Positions 56,566-64,000 of a DNA stretch of 64,000 bases are shown piece by piece. The first letter of the stretch is position 1. Every line of letters starts with the position of its first letter. Position numbers and translations under genes: made by a program. The notes under the pieces were generated by a model. That model was given only the letters and a program-made list of their open reading frames with translations. It had not been told where the DNA came from and made no database searches. Origin of the DNA: Arthrobacter sp. B6 (GTDB lineage Bacteria; Actinomycetota; Actinomycetes; Actinomycetales; Micrococcaceae); contig NZ_KV467168.1 in NCBI RefSeq assembly GCF_001663775.1, positions 472,420 through 536,419 of the forward strand. Reading direction: 5' to 3'.

Positions 56566-57261
56566 ATGACTGAACTCATCGGGCACGTCATCGACGATCC
56601 TCCCTACCACTACGACAAGGGCGACGAGGTTACTGTCGTGTTTCGCACGGACCGCGCCGTGGTCGCTTCGGTGCTTCCGCCGGTGCTCTCGCTTCCTGAG
56701 GGTGAGGCTTATGGTGTGCTGCGTGCGGTTCATCATCGGCGCAGCACGTTCGGCCCCTACGTCGGTGTGTACCTGAGCGTGCGTGCCGAGTTGGAGGGCA
56801 AGCCGGTTTTGTACGGGATTACCGGGATGAAGACGACGTTCACAGGCGTCATCGCGGGCCGCGAGATCTGGGGCATGCCGCTCCAGACCGGCGAGGCGCA
56901 GATGCAATGGGATGGCGACGTACTCATCCTCACGGCGGGCCGGCACGGGTTCGATTACGTGCGCATGGTCATGCGTCTCGGGGTACGGACCGATCCACCG
57001 GCGAGCTTGGGCATGCTTACCTATGCGACGCGACTCAACCCATTCGAACCTGAAGCCCGCTACGGACTGCTGTCGCCCCTAGGACAGGTCTTCGAACCGG
57101 CCGAGGTGCAGTTCTGGTCGGCGACTGCGGTATTGAAGCTGCTGGGGGGGGATCCTGGCGACGACTGGTCTTTGCTACCGGTGCTAGAGGTCGTCGATGC
57201 CCGATACAACCGGGGCGGCCGGAGTTCTCTGGACCGCGGCTCGCTGATCACCGAATGGTGA
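56566..57261 (+). CDS. Acetoacetate-decarboxylase-fold protein lacking catalytic Lys
   Basis: Protein of 231 aa with the ADC superfamily layout: YHYDKGDEVTVVFRTDRAVV, PPVLSLPEGEAYGVLRAVHH, GPYVGVYLSVRAELEGKPVL and GREIWGMPLQTGEAQMQWDG. In acetoacetate decarboxylase the last element is a Glu-x-x-G-x-P-Lys-Lys motif supplying the Schiff-base Lys; here the residues after Pro are Leu-Gln, so classic decarboxylation is unlikely. Relatives with altered sites act as aldolase-dehydratases or have unknown roles. Follows dctM by 24 bp and is probably in the same transcript. Confidence 0.82.
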   Translation: MTELIGHVIDDPPYHYDKGDEVTVVFRTDRAVVASVLPPVLSLPEGEAYGVLRAVHHRRSTFGPYVGVYLSVRAELEGKPVLYGITGMKTTFTGVIAGREIWGMPLQTGEAQMQWDGDVLILTAGRHGFDYVRMVMRLGVRTDPPASLGMLTYATRLNPFEPEARYGLLSPLGQVFEPAEVQFWSATAVLKLLGGDPGDDWSLLPVLEVVDARYNRGGRSSLDRGSLITEW

Positions 57262-57814
57262 CCGGTGCCCGCGGACGGCGGTCGACGAATAGTGGTGACA
57301 GAGGCCGAGCGCAGACTTGCAGCCTGTCCTACACGCTGCGAATTCTGAAACAGGCTTGCCATGCTTGATAGCAAATGTGTGGGTGCCTAGTGCATTAGAT
57401 GCTGTAAGCACGGTGAAACGATTACGGTATCAGGGAGACCACCTGCTGGCATATCAGGAGTTGGCCGTGAAGCACGACCGCTACGCAGCCGGTGGGAATA
57501 CGGTTCCGCCGGATTCTGGTCCTGACGAGCAAGATCGTGTTCAAGGCTGCAGGGCAACCTGTTACGGCGGAGGACCGCAAAAATGCCGGATCCGGTCGGC
57601 TCCGGGTCGGTGAGGGCACCACCCTGTCCGAGTGTCTTCAGCAAAGTCGCGAACGGTACGTTCACGCCACCCGACCGCGGTACCGCTGGCGGACGCGGGA
57701 CAGCGTCCTCTCCCAACGGGGCAGCGCAGTACGTCGGCAAGTACGTCTTCACGCCCGGACCACACCCCCGGGCACCGCGCACCACTGATCACCCAACAGA
57801 GGAGCACCACGACC
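57262..57814. other. Region without recognised gene
   Basis: About 550 bp. Reading LTSKIVFKAAGQPVTAEDRK at 57506-57565 looks protein-like but I cannot name it, and the frame opens into non-coding sequence; possibly a decayed gene. Confidence 0.35.
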
Positions 57815-58537
57815 GTGATCCAGAACTCAACAGCCGACGGAGACGACGAGTGTGCCCTGGCCTTCCGCCGGCTCCTGAGCGAGCGGTGGAGCTGCCGTGC
57901 CTTCCTCCCCGCGCCGGTACCCACGGCTGTCGTCTCGGACATGTTCGCGCTGGCGCAACGGACCGCCTCCTGGTGCAACACGCAGCCGTGGCACGTGTAC
58001 GTTGCCAGCGGCGACGCAAAGCGCGCGTTAGCGGACAAGCTCGTGGCTCGTGCCCAGGAGGAGGGCGAAAGCCCCGACTTCCCGCCGCCTGTCGAATACG
58101 TCGGCGTCTACAAGGACCGGCGGCGCAAATCTGGATTCGCGCTCTACGACAGCCTCAGCATCGAGAAGTCGGACATGCCAGGCCGTGCCCGTCAGCTGCT
58201 GCGGAACTTCGAGTTCTTCGACGCTCCGCACGTCGCGATCGTCACGACCGACCGGAACCAGGGTGTTTACGGTGCGATCGACTGCGGTGGCTACGTCGCC
58301 AACCTGGTGAACGCGGCATCGTCGCTCGGTGTCGCCACCATCGCGCAGGCCGCCATTGCCATGTACTCGGACGTAGTCCGTCAGTTCTTCGAGATTCCGC
58401 AGGACCGATTGGTGGTCTGTGCGGTCTCGTTCGGCTACGCCGATCTCGACCACCCGGTCAACGCGTTCCGCACGGACCGGGCGACACTCACCGATGCCGT
58501 GACGTTCGTCGAGGGAAAGCCGCCCAGTGGGCCATGA
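57815..58537 (+). CDS. Nitroreductase family protein
   Basis: FMN-dependent oxidoreductase of 240 aa. Core features: RRLLSERWSCRAFLPAPVP, ASWCNTQPWHVYVASG, VYGAIDCGGYVANLVNAASS, and a C-terminal CAVSFGYADLDHPVN. The start is GTG 57815 with GAGGAG 10 nt upstream; the open frame reaching further upstream is of non-coding character. Relatives reduce nitro groups, enones or flavins; role here unknown. It is the last intact gene before transposase remains. Confidence 0.85.
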   Translation: MIQNSTADGDDECALAFRRLLSERWSCRAFLPAPVPTAVVSDMFALAQRTASWCNTQPWHVYVASGDAKRALADKLVARAQEEGESPDFPPPVEYVGVYKDRRRKSGFALYDSLSIEKSDMPGRARQLLRNFEFFDAPHVAIVTTDRNQGVYGAIDCGGYVANLVNAASSLGVATIAQAAIAMYSDVVRQFFEIPQDRLVVCAVSFGYADLDHPVNAFRTDRATLTDAVTFVEGKPPSGP

Positions 58538-58736
58538 CCGTGCAGCGCATGGAGCCCGCCGACGGACAACCAGGAGGTCATCGACGCGTGGTTCGACAGC
58601 TGCTTTTCCGTACTCGATCAGCGATCTGAGAGCGACTTCTACCCGTTTTCCTGAATTGGCTCACGGGCTGTGGTTTCGCGAGCCAGCGGGTCGCTGAGCT
58701 GCGGTAATGTTCGCGGGGGTGTCCCTATGCTTTTGG

Positions 58737-58838
58737 TCAAGCGGCCAGGGCGGGTTTTTCCTCGTAGAAGGTGCCTTGTCTGAGCATTGAGTAGATGACG
58801 TCGCAGCGCCGGCGGGCCAGGCAGATGACGGCAGGCAT
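58737..58838 (-). pseudogene. C-terminal fragment of IS110-family transposase
   Basis: MPAVICLARRRCDVIYSMLR then QGTFYE and a stop at 58737-58739: the ARRRCDVxxxMLRxGTFY ending of IS110 transposases. Nothing upstream on this strand continues it. Confidence 0.6.
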
Positions 58839-59106
58839 TGTGCTTCTTCCCCTATGGCCCCAGTCACGACACCCGATGCTGGCACCCACGTTACAAAGAG
58901 ACCTGGCCCCATCGGAAGGAACCGGCCGTGTCCCTATCGGCAGTCAACGCGTGCCTCCGAACCCGGGCGACAACACCCCCGGATCATCAAAGACAGGGCA
59001 AGAAAGTCATACCGGATCCAGCGACCATATCCCCGACCCTCGGGGACCCAATAAATATAACGGGCAGCTTTTCACGCACTAATGGGTTTTGTCCTAGTGT
59101 CACCGC

Positions 59107-60290
59107 GTGGCTTTCATTAGGCGGGTGCGGACGGACTCGAGCGCGACCGGGGTGCTGATCGCGGAGGATGTCAGGGGCCGGTAGCGCATGGTTAAGCACG
59201 TCGACTCGGCGCATACCGAGGCTGAGCTCGGTGTGCTGCTTGAGAACCCCGCCCATGGGTGTCCTCGAGCTTGAAGTTCAGCCCGCGTCGCCCCTGAAAG
59301 GCCTGCTCGCTCGGGCGGGCGATCCGGCCCTGTTCGACATCCCCGGCACGGCCGCGGACACTGCTGGGCGCACCGGCTCTGCCCCGCGGTGTCGTCACGG
59401 ACTCACAGCTGCGCAAGGTCGGGTACTCCAAGGACGTCGCGTCAATTCCCAGACCCTCGTCGGCCTGCTCGTTGACCGCGGCGGCTTCCTGTTCCAGATC
59501 GGCTGCTTCGAAGGCAACAAGGCCGAAACCGCAACCATCATCCCGATCATCAAGCAGGTCCAGGCCCGCCACTGCCGGGCCGACATGGTCGTCGTCGCCG
59601 ACGCCGACGCCGACATGCTCTCAGCGGGAACCTGCGCGAGCTGGACGAGGCGAACTTTCGGTTCATTGTCGGTTCCCGGATGAGGAAGGCGCCGAACAAT
59701 CTGGCCTCGCACTTCCGCTGGGACGGCGACGCGGTTACCGACGGGAAAACTGATCGACACCACCACGCCCGGAACCGGCCACAAGCAGAAGAATGACTCC
59801 GACCTGCGCGCCAAGTCCGTCTGGGATGATCCCACGCTTCATCCAGACCACGGGCGGCAAACGCAGCCTGGACGAAGCCTCGCTGGCACGGGCCTGGCAA
59901 CTTGACGGGGTGAAAGGCTACGGGAGCGACATCCCGGCGGACCTCATATCCGCGTCCGAAGTATCATCAGTTCCTACCAAGACCTATGGCACGTCGAGCA
60001 GTCCTACCGGATGAGCAAGTCAGACCTGCGGGGCCAGGCCCATGCTCCACCGCACCCGCAACGCGATAGAAGCTCACTTGACCATCGTCTTCACAGCGCT
60101 TGCGGTCTCCCGGACTGTCCAGTCCAGGACCGGGCTCGGAGTGCGCAATGTCATCGAGCAGCTCCGGCCGTTACGCTCAGCAACCATCACCATCAACGGC
60201 ACCACGCAGGCGTTCGCACCCGTCATCACGCCCGAGCAACAGGCCATTCTCAAGGCACTTCAAAGCCCAAAAGTCACGCACCAAGCAAAT
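59107..60290 (+). pseudogene. Degenerate IS1634-family transposase
   Basis: From GTG 59107: VAFIRRVRTDSSATGVLIAE, a stop, then VKHVDSAHTEAELGVLLE; later VVGLLVDRGGF-like text (LVGLLVDRGGFLFQIGCFEG, NKAETATIIPIIKQVQARHC, ADMVVVADAD), LRELDEANFRFIVGSRM, TTGGKRSLDEASLARAWQ, YRMSKSDLRG and IEAHLTIVFTALAVSRTVQS, PLRSATITINGTTQ. Order and motifs fit IS1634, but with several shifts and a large internal deletion before IGCFEG. Confidence 0.72.
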
Positions 60291-60530
60291 GAGCCAAGTC
60301 AGGTCAGACAGCGTCTTCTACCCGTTCCCGGGTGATGACTCCCCACAACCTCGAGTCAACCCGGCTCGGTTCCGGTCTGCACTGAGGACTACGAGGACCA
60401 ATTCAAGGCACTCTGGCAGCTCAACTGACTGAGTACTTCCGGAGCGAGCGCGATGGCCCCCATGGAAGTCTGTGTTGAACGGAGACGGCTTTGCCGCAGT
60501 TTGCCGTCTGCGCGGCATCACTGACAGCAG

Positions 60531-61154
60531 TCAGTGATCCGGTTCGGCCGCCACCATTCGGAGCGTGCACCTAGCGTATCGGTCGGCGATCTCCTCCGCC
60601 TGAAGTGACCCGCCAGGGCTGTACCAGTCGATGATTCCGCTCACCGTACCGAGCATCACGCGCGCTGTGAACCTCGGGTCCTGGACGTCGAACTTGCCCG
60701 CGGCCGTTCCCGCGATCAGCAGATCGACGAGAATGTCTTGCACCTTTGACCGCTTCTCCACGTACTTGGCACGCAGGTCGGGACCCAGATAACGGAACTC
60801 GTCGTGCAATCGAGCGAGGTCGTAGTGGAGAGTGTTGTGCAGAGCAACAGAGGCAACGTAGTTCGACAAGCCCTTGTAGTCGTCGCCGGCGGCTTCATCC
60901 ACGGCTTGTTCGATTCGCGCTAGGAGCCTGTCCATCGCGATGTCAAGGAGGGCGAAGAGGATGCCCTCCTTACTGCCGTAGTGGTAGTACAACGACGGCA
61001 TCGTTAGACCGACGCCGGCAGCTATGCTGCGCACGGTCGTCCCGTGGTAGCCGTGCTGTTGGAGGTCCTTCAGTGCGGCTTCGAGAATGGGCGAGAGCGA
61101 CAAATCACTGTCTGTGCGCCACGTCGATGTTGCCATTTGGGTCGCGTCTGCCAC
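60531..61154 (-). CDS. TetR family regulator, paralogue of the one at 26572
   Basis: Protein of 207 aa: SPILEAALKDLQQHGYHGTT, IAAGVGLTMPSLYYHYGSKE and LHNTLHYDLARLHDEFRYLG match the TetR protein at 26572-27213 almost residue for residue over these segments, including the ligand domain. It is 338 bp from the thiolase gene end on the same strand. A half-matching operator (AACGAACGCTAG on the minus strand) lies about 135 bp upstream of its start. Likely an acyl-CoA-responsive repressor (inference). Confidence 0.88.
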   Translation of the reverse strand: MADATQMATSTWRTDSDLSLSPILEAALKDLQQHGYHGTTVRSIAAGVGLTMPSLYYHYGSKEGILFALLDIAMDRLLARIEQAVDEAAGDDYKGLSNYVASVALHNTLHYDLARLHDEFRYLGPDLRAKYVEKRSKVQDILVDLLIAGTAAGKFDVQDPRFTARVMLGTVSGIIDWYSPGGSLQAEEIADRYARCTLRMVAAEPDH

Positions 61155-61492
61155 GTCGATCAGGTCCTTTTCTTATCGACCGGCTAAAACCCCCAACTAC
61201 TGATCTAACACCCCTGTGGCTTATCCAGCGCCACGTCAGGCGTCTCGAATGAGCAGCTGGGGGTCGCGGCTGAGGCTCCGCCGTGCGCTAGCGTTCGTTC
61301 GATATAGTATACATCGATTGTAGGGCACCCTATTTCCTAGGGCGCACGCAACCGGTCGTCTAGGGCGAAGAAATACCAGCTATGGAAGCCCATGATTCGA
61401 GCATAGAGGACTACGCTGCGCTCGACCCCGACATCCAACCGTCAGTTCCGGGATCACGAGGGCCGTCCGCCCGCCGTGGGGCCTCCTCAAGT
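61155..61492. promoter_or_regulatory. Promoter region of TetR gene
   Basis: Minus-strand TATACT (near 61311) can serve as -10, and CGCTAGCG at 61286-61293 with a TAGCGTTCG stretch follows downstream of it, resembling the operator set at 19963, 25191 and 31161 but with one altered half. No gene in this interval. Confidence 0.4.
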
Positions 61493-62674
61493 TCAGATTC
61501 GCTCGATGATGGTGACGTTGGCGATGCCGCCCGCTTCGCACACGGCCTGAAGCCCGAAGCGCCCGCCCGTGTCCTCCAGGTAGTTAAGCATGGTGGTCAG
61601 GATGCGTGTGCCTGATGCCCCGAGTGGATGGCCGAGCGCAATCGCGCCGCCGCGGGGATTGAGCCGCTGGGAGTCGGCTCCGAGTTCCGCGGCCCACGCC
61701 AACGGCACAGGTGCGAAAGCCTCGTTTACCTCGTAGGCGTCGAAGTCCTCGATCTTCATGCCGGTGCGTTCGAGGATGTGCCGCGTGGCGTCAATGGGCC
61801 CGGTGAGCATGATTTCGGGATCGGATCCGCGCACCGCGAACGCGTGAAAGCGGGCGCGTGCGCGCATCCCGAGCTGGAGTGCCCGCTCTTCCGACATGAT
61901 CAACATTGCGGATGCGCCGTCGGTCAACGGGGATGCGTTTCCCGCGGTGATGCTCCACGCGATCTCGGGATAGCGCTCCCAGTACTCGGGGCTCTTGAAT
62001 GCCGGAGAGAGTGCGGCGAGTCCCTCCACTGTGGTCGCCGGGCGTACGGTCTCATCTCGAGTATGGAGTGACCCGTCGGCGACAGTGACAGGGATGATCT
62101 CGCCATCGAACGCCCCGCTTTCGGCAGCGCGCGCGGCGTGTGTGTGTGACCGCGCCGAGAATTCGTCAAGATCGTTCCGGGTCAGCCCCCAGCGCGATGC
62201 GATGAGTTCGGCACCGATGCCCTGAGGCGGCAAGCTCGGGAAGCGCCGGGCGAGCGGTGCGAGCGGATCTCCGCCGCCGGTATTCGAGTACATCGGAATC
62301 CGGCTCATGGATTCGACCCCGCCGGCGATGACGATGTCGTAGGCACCGGCCATTACGCCCTGCGCGGCGAAATGCGCGGCTTGCTGGCTGGACCCGCACT
62401 GACGGTCGACGGTGGTGCCAGGAACATGGATCGGCAGTCCGGCCCCGAGCGCCGCGGTCCGGGCGATGTTAAGCGCCTGATCGCCGACCTGGCTGACGCA
62501 TCCGGCGATGACGTCGTCAATGAGGCCCGGATCGATGCCGGTCCGTTCCACGAGTGCCGCAATCGTTGTCCCCAAGAGATCGGCCGGATGCACGCCGGAG
62601 AGGGCCCCGCCAGGCTTTCCCTTCCCGGACGCCGTGCGAACGGCGTCGACGATCACTGCGTTTCGTATCATCAC
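61493..62674 (-). CDS. Acetyl-CoA C-acyltransferase (thiolase)
   Basis: True thiolase of 393 aa: nucleophilic Cys in VDRQCGSSQQAAHFAAQ near residue 91, NEAFAPVPLAWA, GGAIALGHPLGASG with the catalytic His, and the second Cys in CEAGGIANVTIIERI, where the usual C-x-G-G-G is C-x-A-G-G. It would cleave 3-ketoacyl-CoA at the end of a beta-oxidation turn. ATG overlaps the acyl-CoA synthetase stop by 4 bp. Unlike the protein at 45929 it keeps all catalytic residues. Confidence 0.92.
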   Translation of the reverse strand: MMIRNAVIVDAVRTASGKGKPGGALSGVHPADLLGTTIAALVERTGIDPGLIDDVIAGCVSQVGDQALNIARTAALGAGLPIHVPGTTVDRQCGSSQQAAHFAAQGVMAGAYDIVIAGGVESMSRIPMYSNTGGGDPLAPLARRFPSLPPQGIGAELIASRWGLTRNDLDEFSARSHTHAARAAESGAFDGEIIPVTVADGSLHTRDETVRPATTVEGLAALSPAFKSPEYWERYPEIAWSITAGNASPLTDGASAMLIMSEERALQLGMRARARFHAFAVRGSDPEIMLTGPIDATRHILERTGMKIEDFDAYEVNEAFAPVPLAWAAELGADSQRLNPRGGAIALGHPLGASGTRILTTMLNYLEDTGGRFGLQAVCEAGGIANVTIIERI

Positions 62675-64000
62675 TTCTCAATTCCTGTCTTGTCGTTAAT
62701 CTCCTTGAGCCGCGCGCGAAGCGCCTTCTTGTCGAACTTCCCAGTGGTGCTACGCGGAATGCTGTCGAGACGCTCGAACGTTTCTGGTACCCACCACTTC
62801 GGGACGCGCGAGAGCAGATGCTTCCGCAGCCCATCCACGTCCAGATCCTTCGGCGAGACGATGAATGCGTGCGGGCGCTCCGTCCACCGTTCGTCAGGTC
62901 GGCCGACGACCGCCACCTCGTTGACGTCCGGATGATCCTGTAGCGCGACTTCCAGGTCAACCGACGAAATCCACTCGCCGCCCGACTTGATCATGTCCTT
63001 CGCGCGATCCGTGAGGGTGATCCATCCCTCCCGATCGATCGTCGCGATGTCTCCAGTCCGCAACCATCCGTCGCGGAACTTGCCGGCGACCTCCTCCGGT
63101 TCCAGCCCGTAGTAGTGCGAAGCGACCATCGGGCCGCGCACCTCGATCTCACCGTGCGCCTCACCGTCGTGAGGCAGGATGACGCCTTGGTCGTCGACGA
63201 GCCGCACTTCGTAAAGCGGGCTCACCTTTCCGCCGCGAACGCGCTTGGGCAGGCTCTGCTCGTGGGTCTCGGAGGGGTCAACGACCGTCACGGCGGCACC
63301 CGGATAGGTCTCGGTCATGCCCCACCCCGATACAACCTCGACATCAAAGTCGTGCATTCGGGTGATGAGGTCCCGGGGAACTTGGGTGCCACCCAGCAGG
63401 AGCTTGCGCAGCGACGAGAGAGTGTCCCAGCGGCGATCGTCCTCTTTGTGCTCGTCGAGGTGGTTGAGGAGGTCCATCCAGATCGTCGGCACGCCGCTCG
63501 ACCACGTGATGCCATGATCCCGAATGGTGCGCGCCAAGCTGGCCGGCTGGAGGAAGCGCCCCGGCATGACGAGATTGGAACCCGTCAGGATCGAGATAAA
63601 CGGCAGTCCCCATCCCATCGCGTGGAACAGCGATACCGCCGCGAGCACGACATCATGGCGTCGGATGCCGAAGACGTCTCCCCCAACCATCGTCAACGCA
63701 TGGAGGACGATGGATCGGTGCGAGTAGAGCACCCCCTTCGGATCGCCCGTCGTCCCCGACGTGTAGCAGAGTGCCGCGGCGCTGCGTTCGTCGAACTCGG
63801 GGAAGGCGTAGTCGCCGACCTCCTCGGCGATGAGTTCGTCGTAGCGGAAGATCGGTCGATCGATGCCAGGGACGTCGCCTGAGCCGATCACGACGACGAA
63901 CTCGACGTCCGGCATTTGGTCGAGTAGCGTGAAAATCTGAGGAGCGAGGGAGTCATCGACGATAAGGGCACGGTCACCAGCGTGGCGGGCAGTCCACGCG
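62671..64000 (-). CDS. Acyl-CoA synthetase (partial, N-terminus outside window)
   Basis: AMP-forming ligase; 442 codons of the C-terminal part are visible and the frame stays open to the right edge (AGDRALIVDDSLAPQIFTLL precedes the first internal Met). Seen: ATP loop YTSGTTGDPKGVLYSHRS, GWGMTETYPG, GEIEVRGP, WLRTGDIATIDREGWI and the C-terminal Lys in RSTTGKFDKKAL. These fit medium/long-chain fatty acyl-CoA synthetases. It activates a carboxylic acid for the thiolase encoded directly downstream. Confidence 0.92.
   Translation of the reverse strand, partial: AWTARHAGDRALIVDDSLAPQIFTLLDQMPDVEFVVVIGSGDVPGIDRPIFRYDELIAEEVGDYAFPEFDERSAAALCYTSGTTGDPKGVLYSHRSIVLHALTMVGGDVFGIRRHDVVLAAVSLFHAMGWGLPFISILTGSNLVMPGRFLQPASLARTIRDHGITWSSGVPTIWMDLLNHLDEHKEDDRRWDTLSSLRKLLLGGTQVPRDLITRMHDFDVEVVSGWGMTETYPGAAVTVVDPSETHEQSLPKRVRGGKVSPLYEVRLVDDQGVILPHDGEAHGEIEVRGPMVASHYYGLEPEEVAGKFRDGWLRTGDIATIDREGWITLTDRAKDMIKSGGEWISSVDLEVALQDHPDVNEVAVVGRPDERWTERPHAFIVSPKDLDVDGLRKHLLSRVPKWWVPETFERLDSIPRSTTGKFDKKALRARLKEINDKTGIEK

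Overview
The window is high-GC DNA from an actinobacterium, most likely Arthrobacter, Paenarthrobacter or a close relative. This is inferred from codon use, the DUF4192 protein, the GntR-prpDBC arrangement and the types of insertion-sequence remnants. It looks like an accessory catabolic region (plasmid or genomic island): islands of intact, tightly coupled catabolic operons are separated by stretches full of broken genes and wrecked transposases (IS110, IS1380, IS1634, IS5-like and a DDE-integrase type), plus the tail of a TraG-type conjugation gene. No replication or partition gene, rRNA, complete tRNA or CRISPR array was seen.

Layout. (1) 1-8954, minus strand: a cytochrome P450 operon (P450, 3-Cys ferredoxin, VanB-type reductase, MFS transporter, flavin monooxygenase, SDR, HpaI-type aldolase, SDR), followed after 155 bp by a glutamyl-tRNA reductase gene (hemA) cut by the window edge. 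(2) 9606-12731: a decayed catabolic operon in which only a zinc alcohol dehydrogenase is intact; SDR, extradiol dioxygenase-like, YciI-like and carboxymuconolactone-decarboxylase-like genes are broken. (3) 13250-16454: repeats, a tRNA-like 3' end with a terminator, a Doc-type toxin with its antitoxin, and a DUF4192 gene. (4) 16935-31098, minus strand: SDR, an old-yellow-enzyme-type oxidoreductase, hydantoinase B and A, a truncated ABC ATPase, a TetR regulator and a Baeyer-Villiger monooxygenase. A 12-bp palindrome (TAGCG-NN-CGCTA) precedes three of these transcription units. (5) 32208-33768: thioesterase and MBL-fold hydrolase. (6) 34408-42751: pntBA diverging from a GntR-prpD-prpB-prpC methylcitrate-cycle operon, with four TGTATACA boxes in the shared intergenic region, then panD. 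(7) 45047-64000: an acyl-CoA degradation region with an SDR-ALDH-MaoC-thiolase-like aldolase-DUF35-MaoC operon, TetR, a double-length CaiB/BaiF CoA-transferase, a TRAP transporter (dctPQM), an acetoacetate-decarboxylase-like protein, a nitroreductase, a second TetR, a thiolase and an acyl-CoA synthetase cut by the window edge.

How the parts may work together (inference). Region 7 looks built to import a carboxylate, attach CoA, hydrate the acyl-CoA and cleave it by a retro-aldol step resembling the steroid side-chain ChsH1-ChsH2-Ltp2 system but encoded as separate polypeptides; the released aldehyde would be oxidised by the ALDH. If the other product is propionyl-CoA, the methylcitrate operon in region 6 would consume it. 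Regions 1 and 4 are separate oxygenase-based pathways whose substrates cannot be named from sequence alone.
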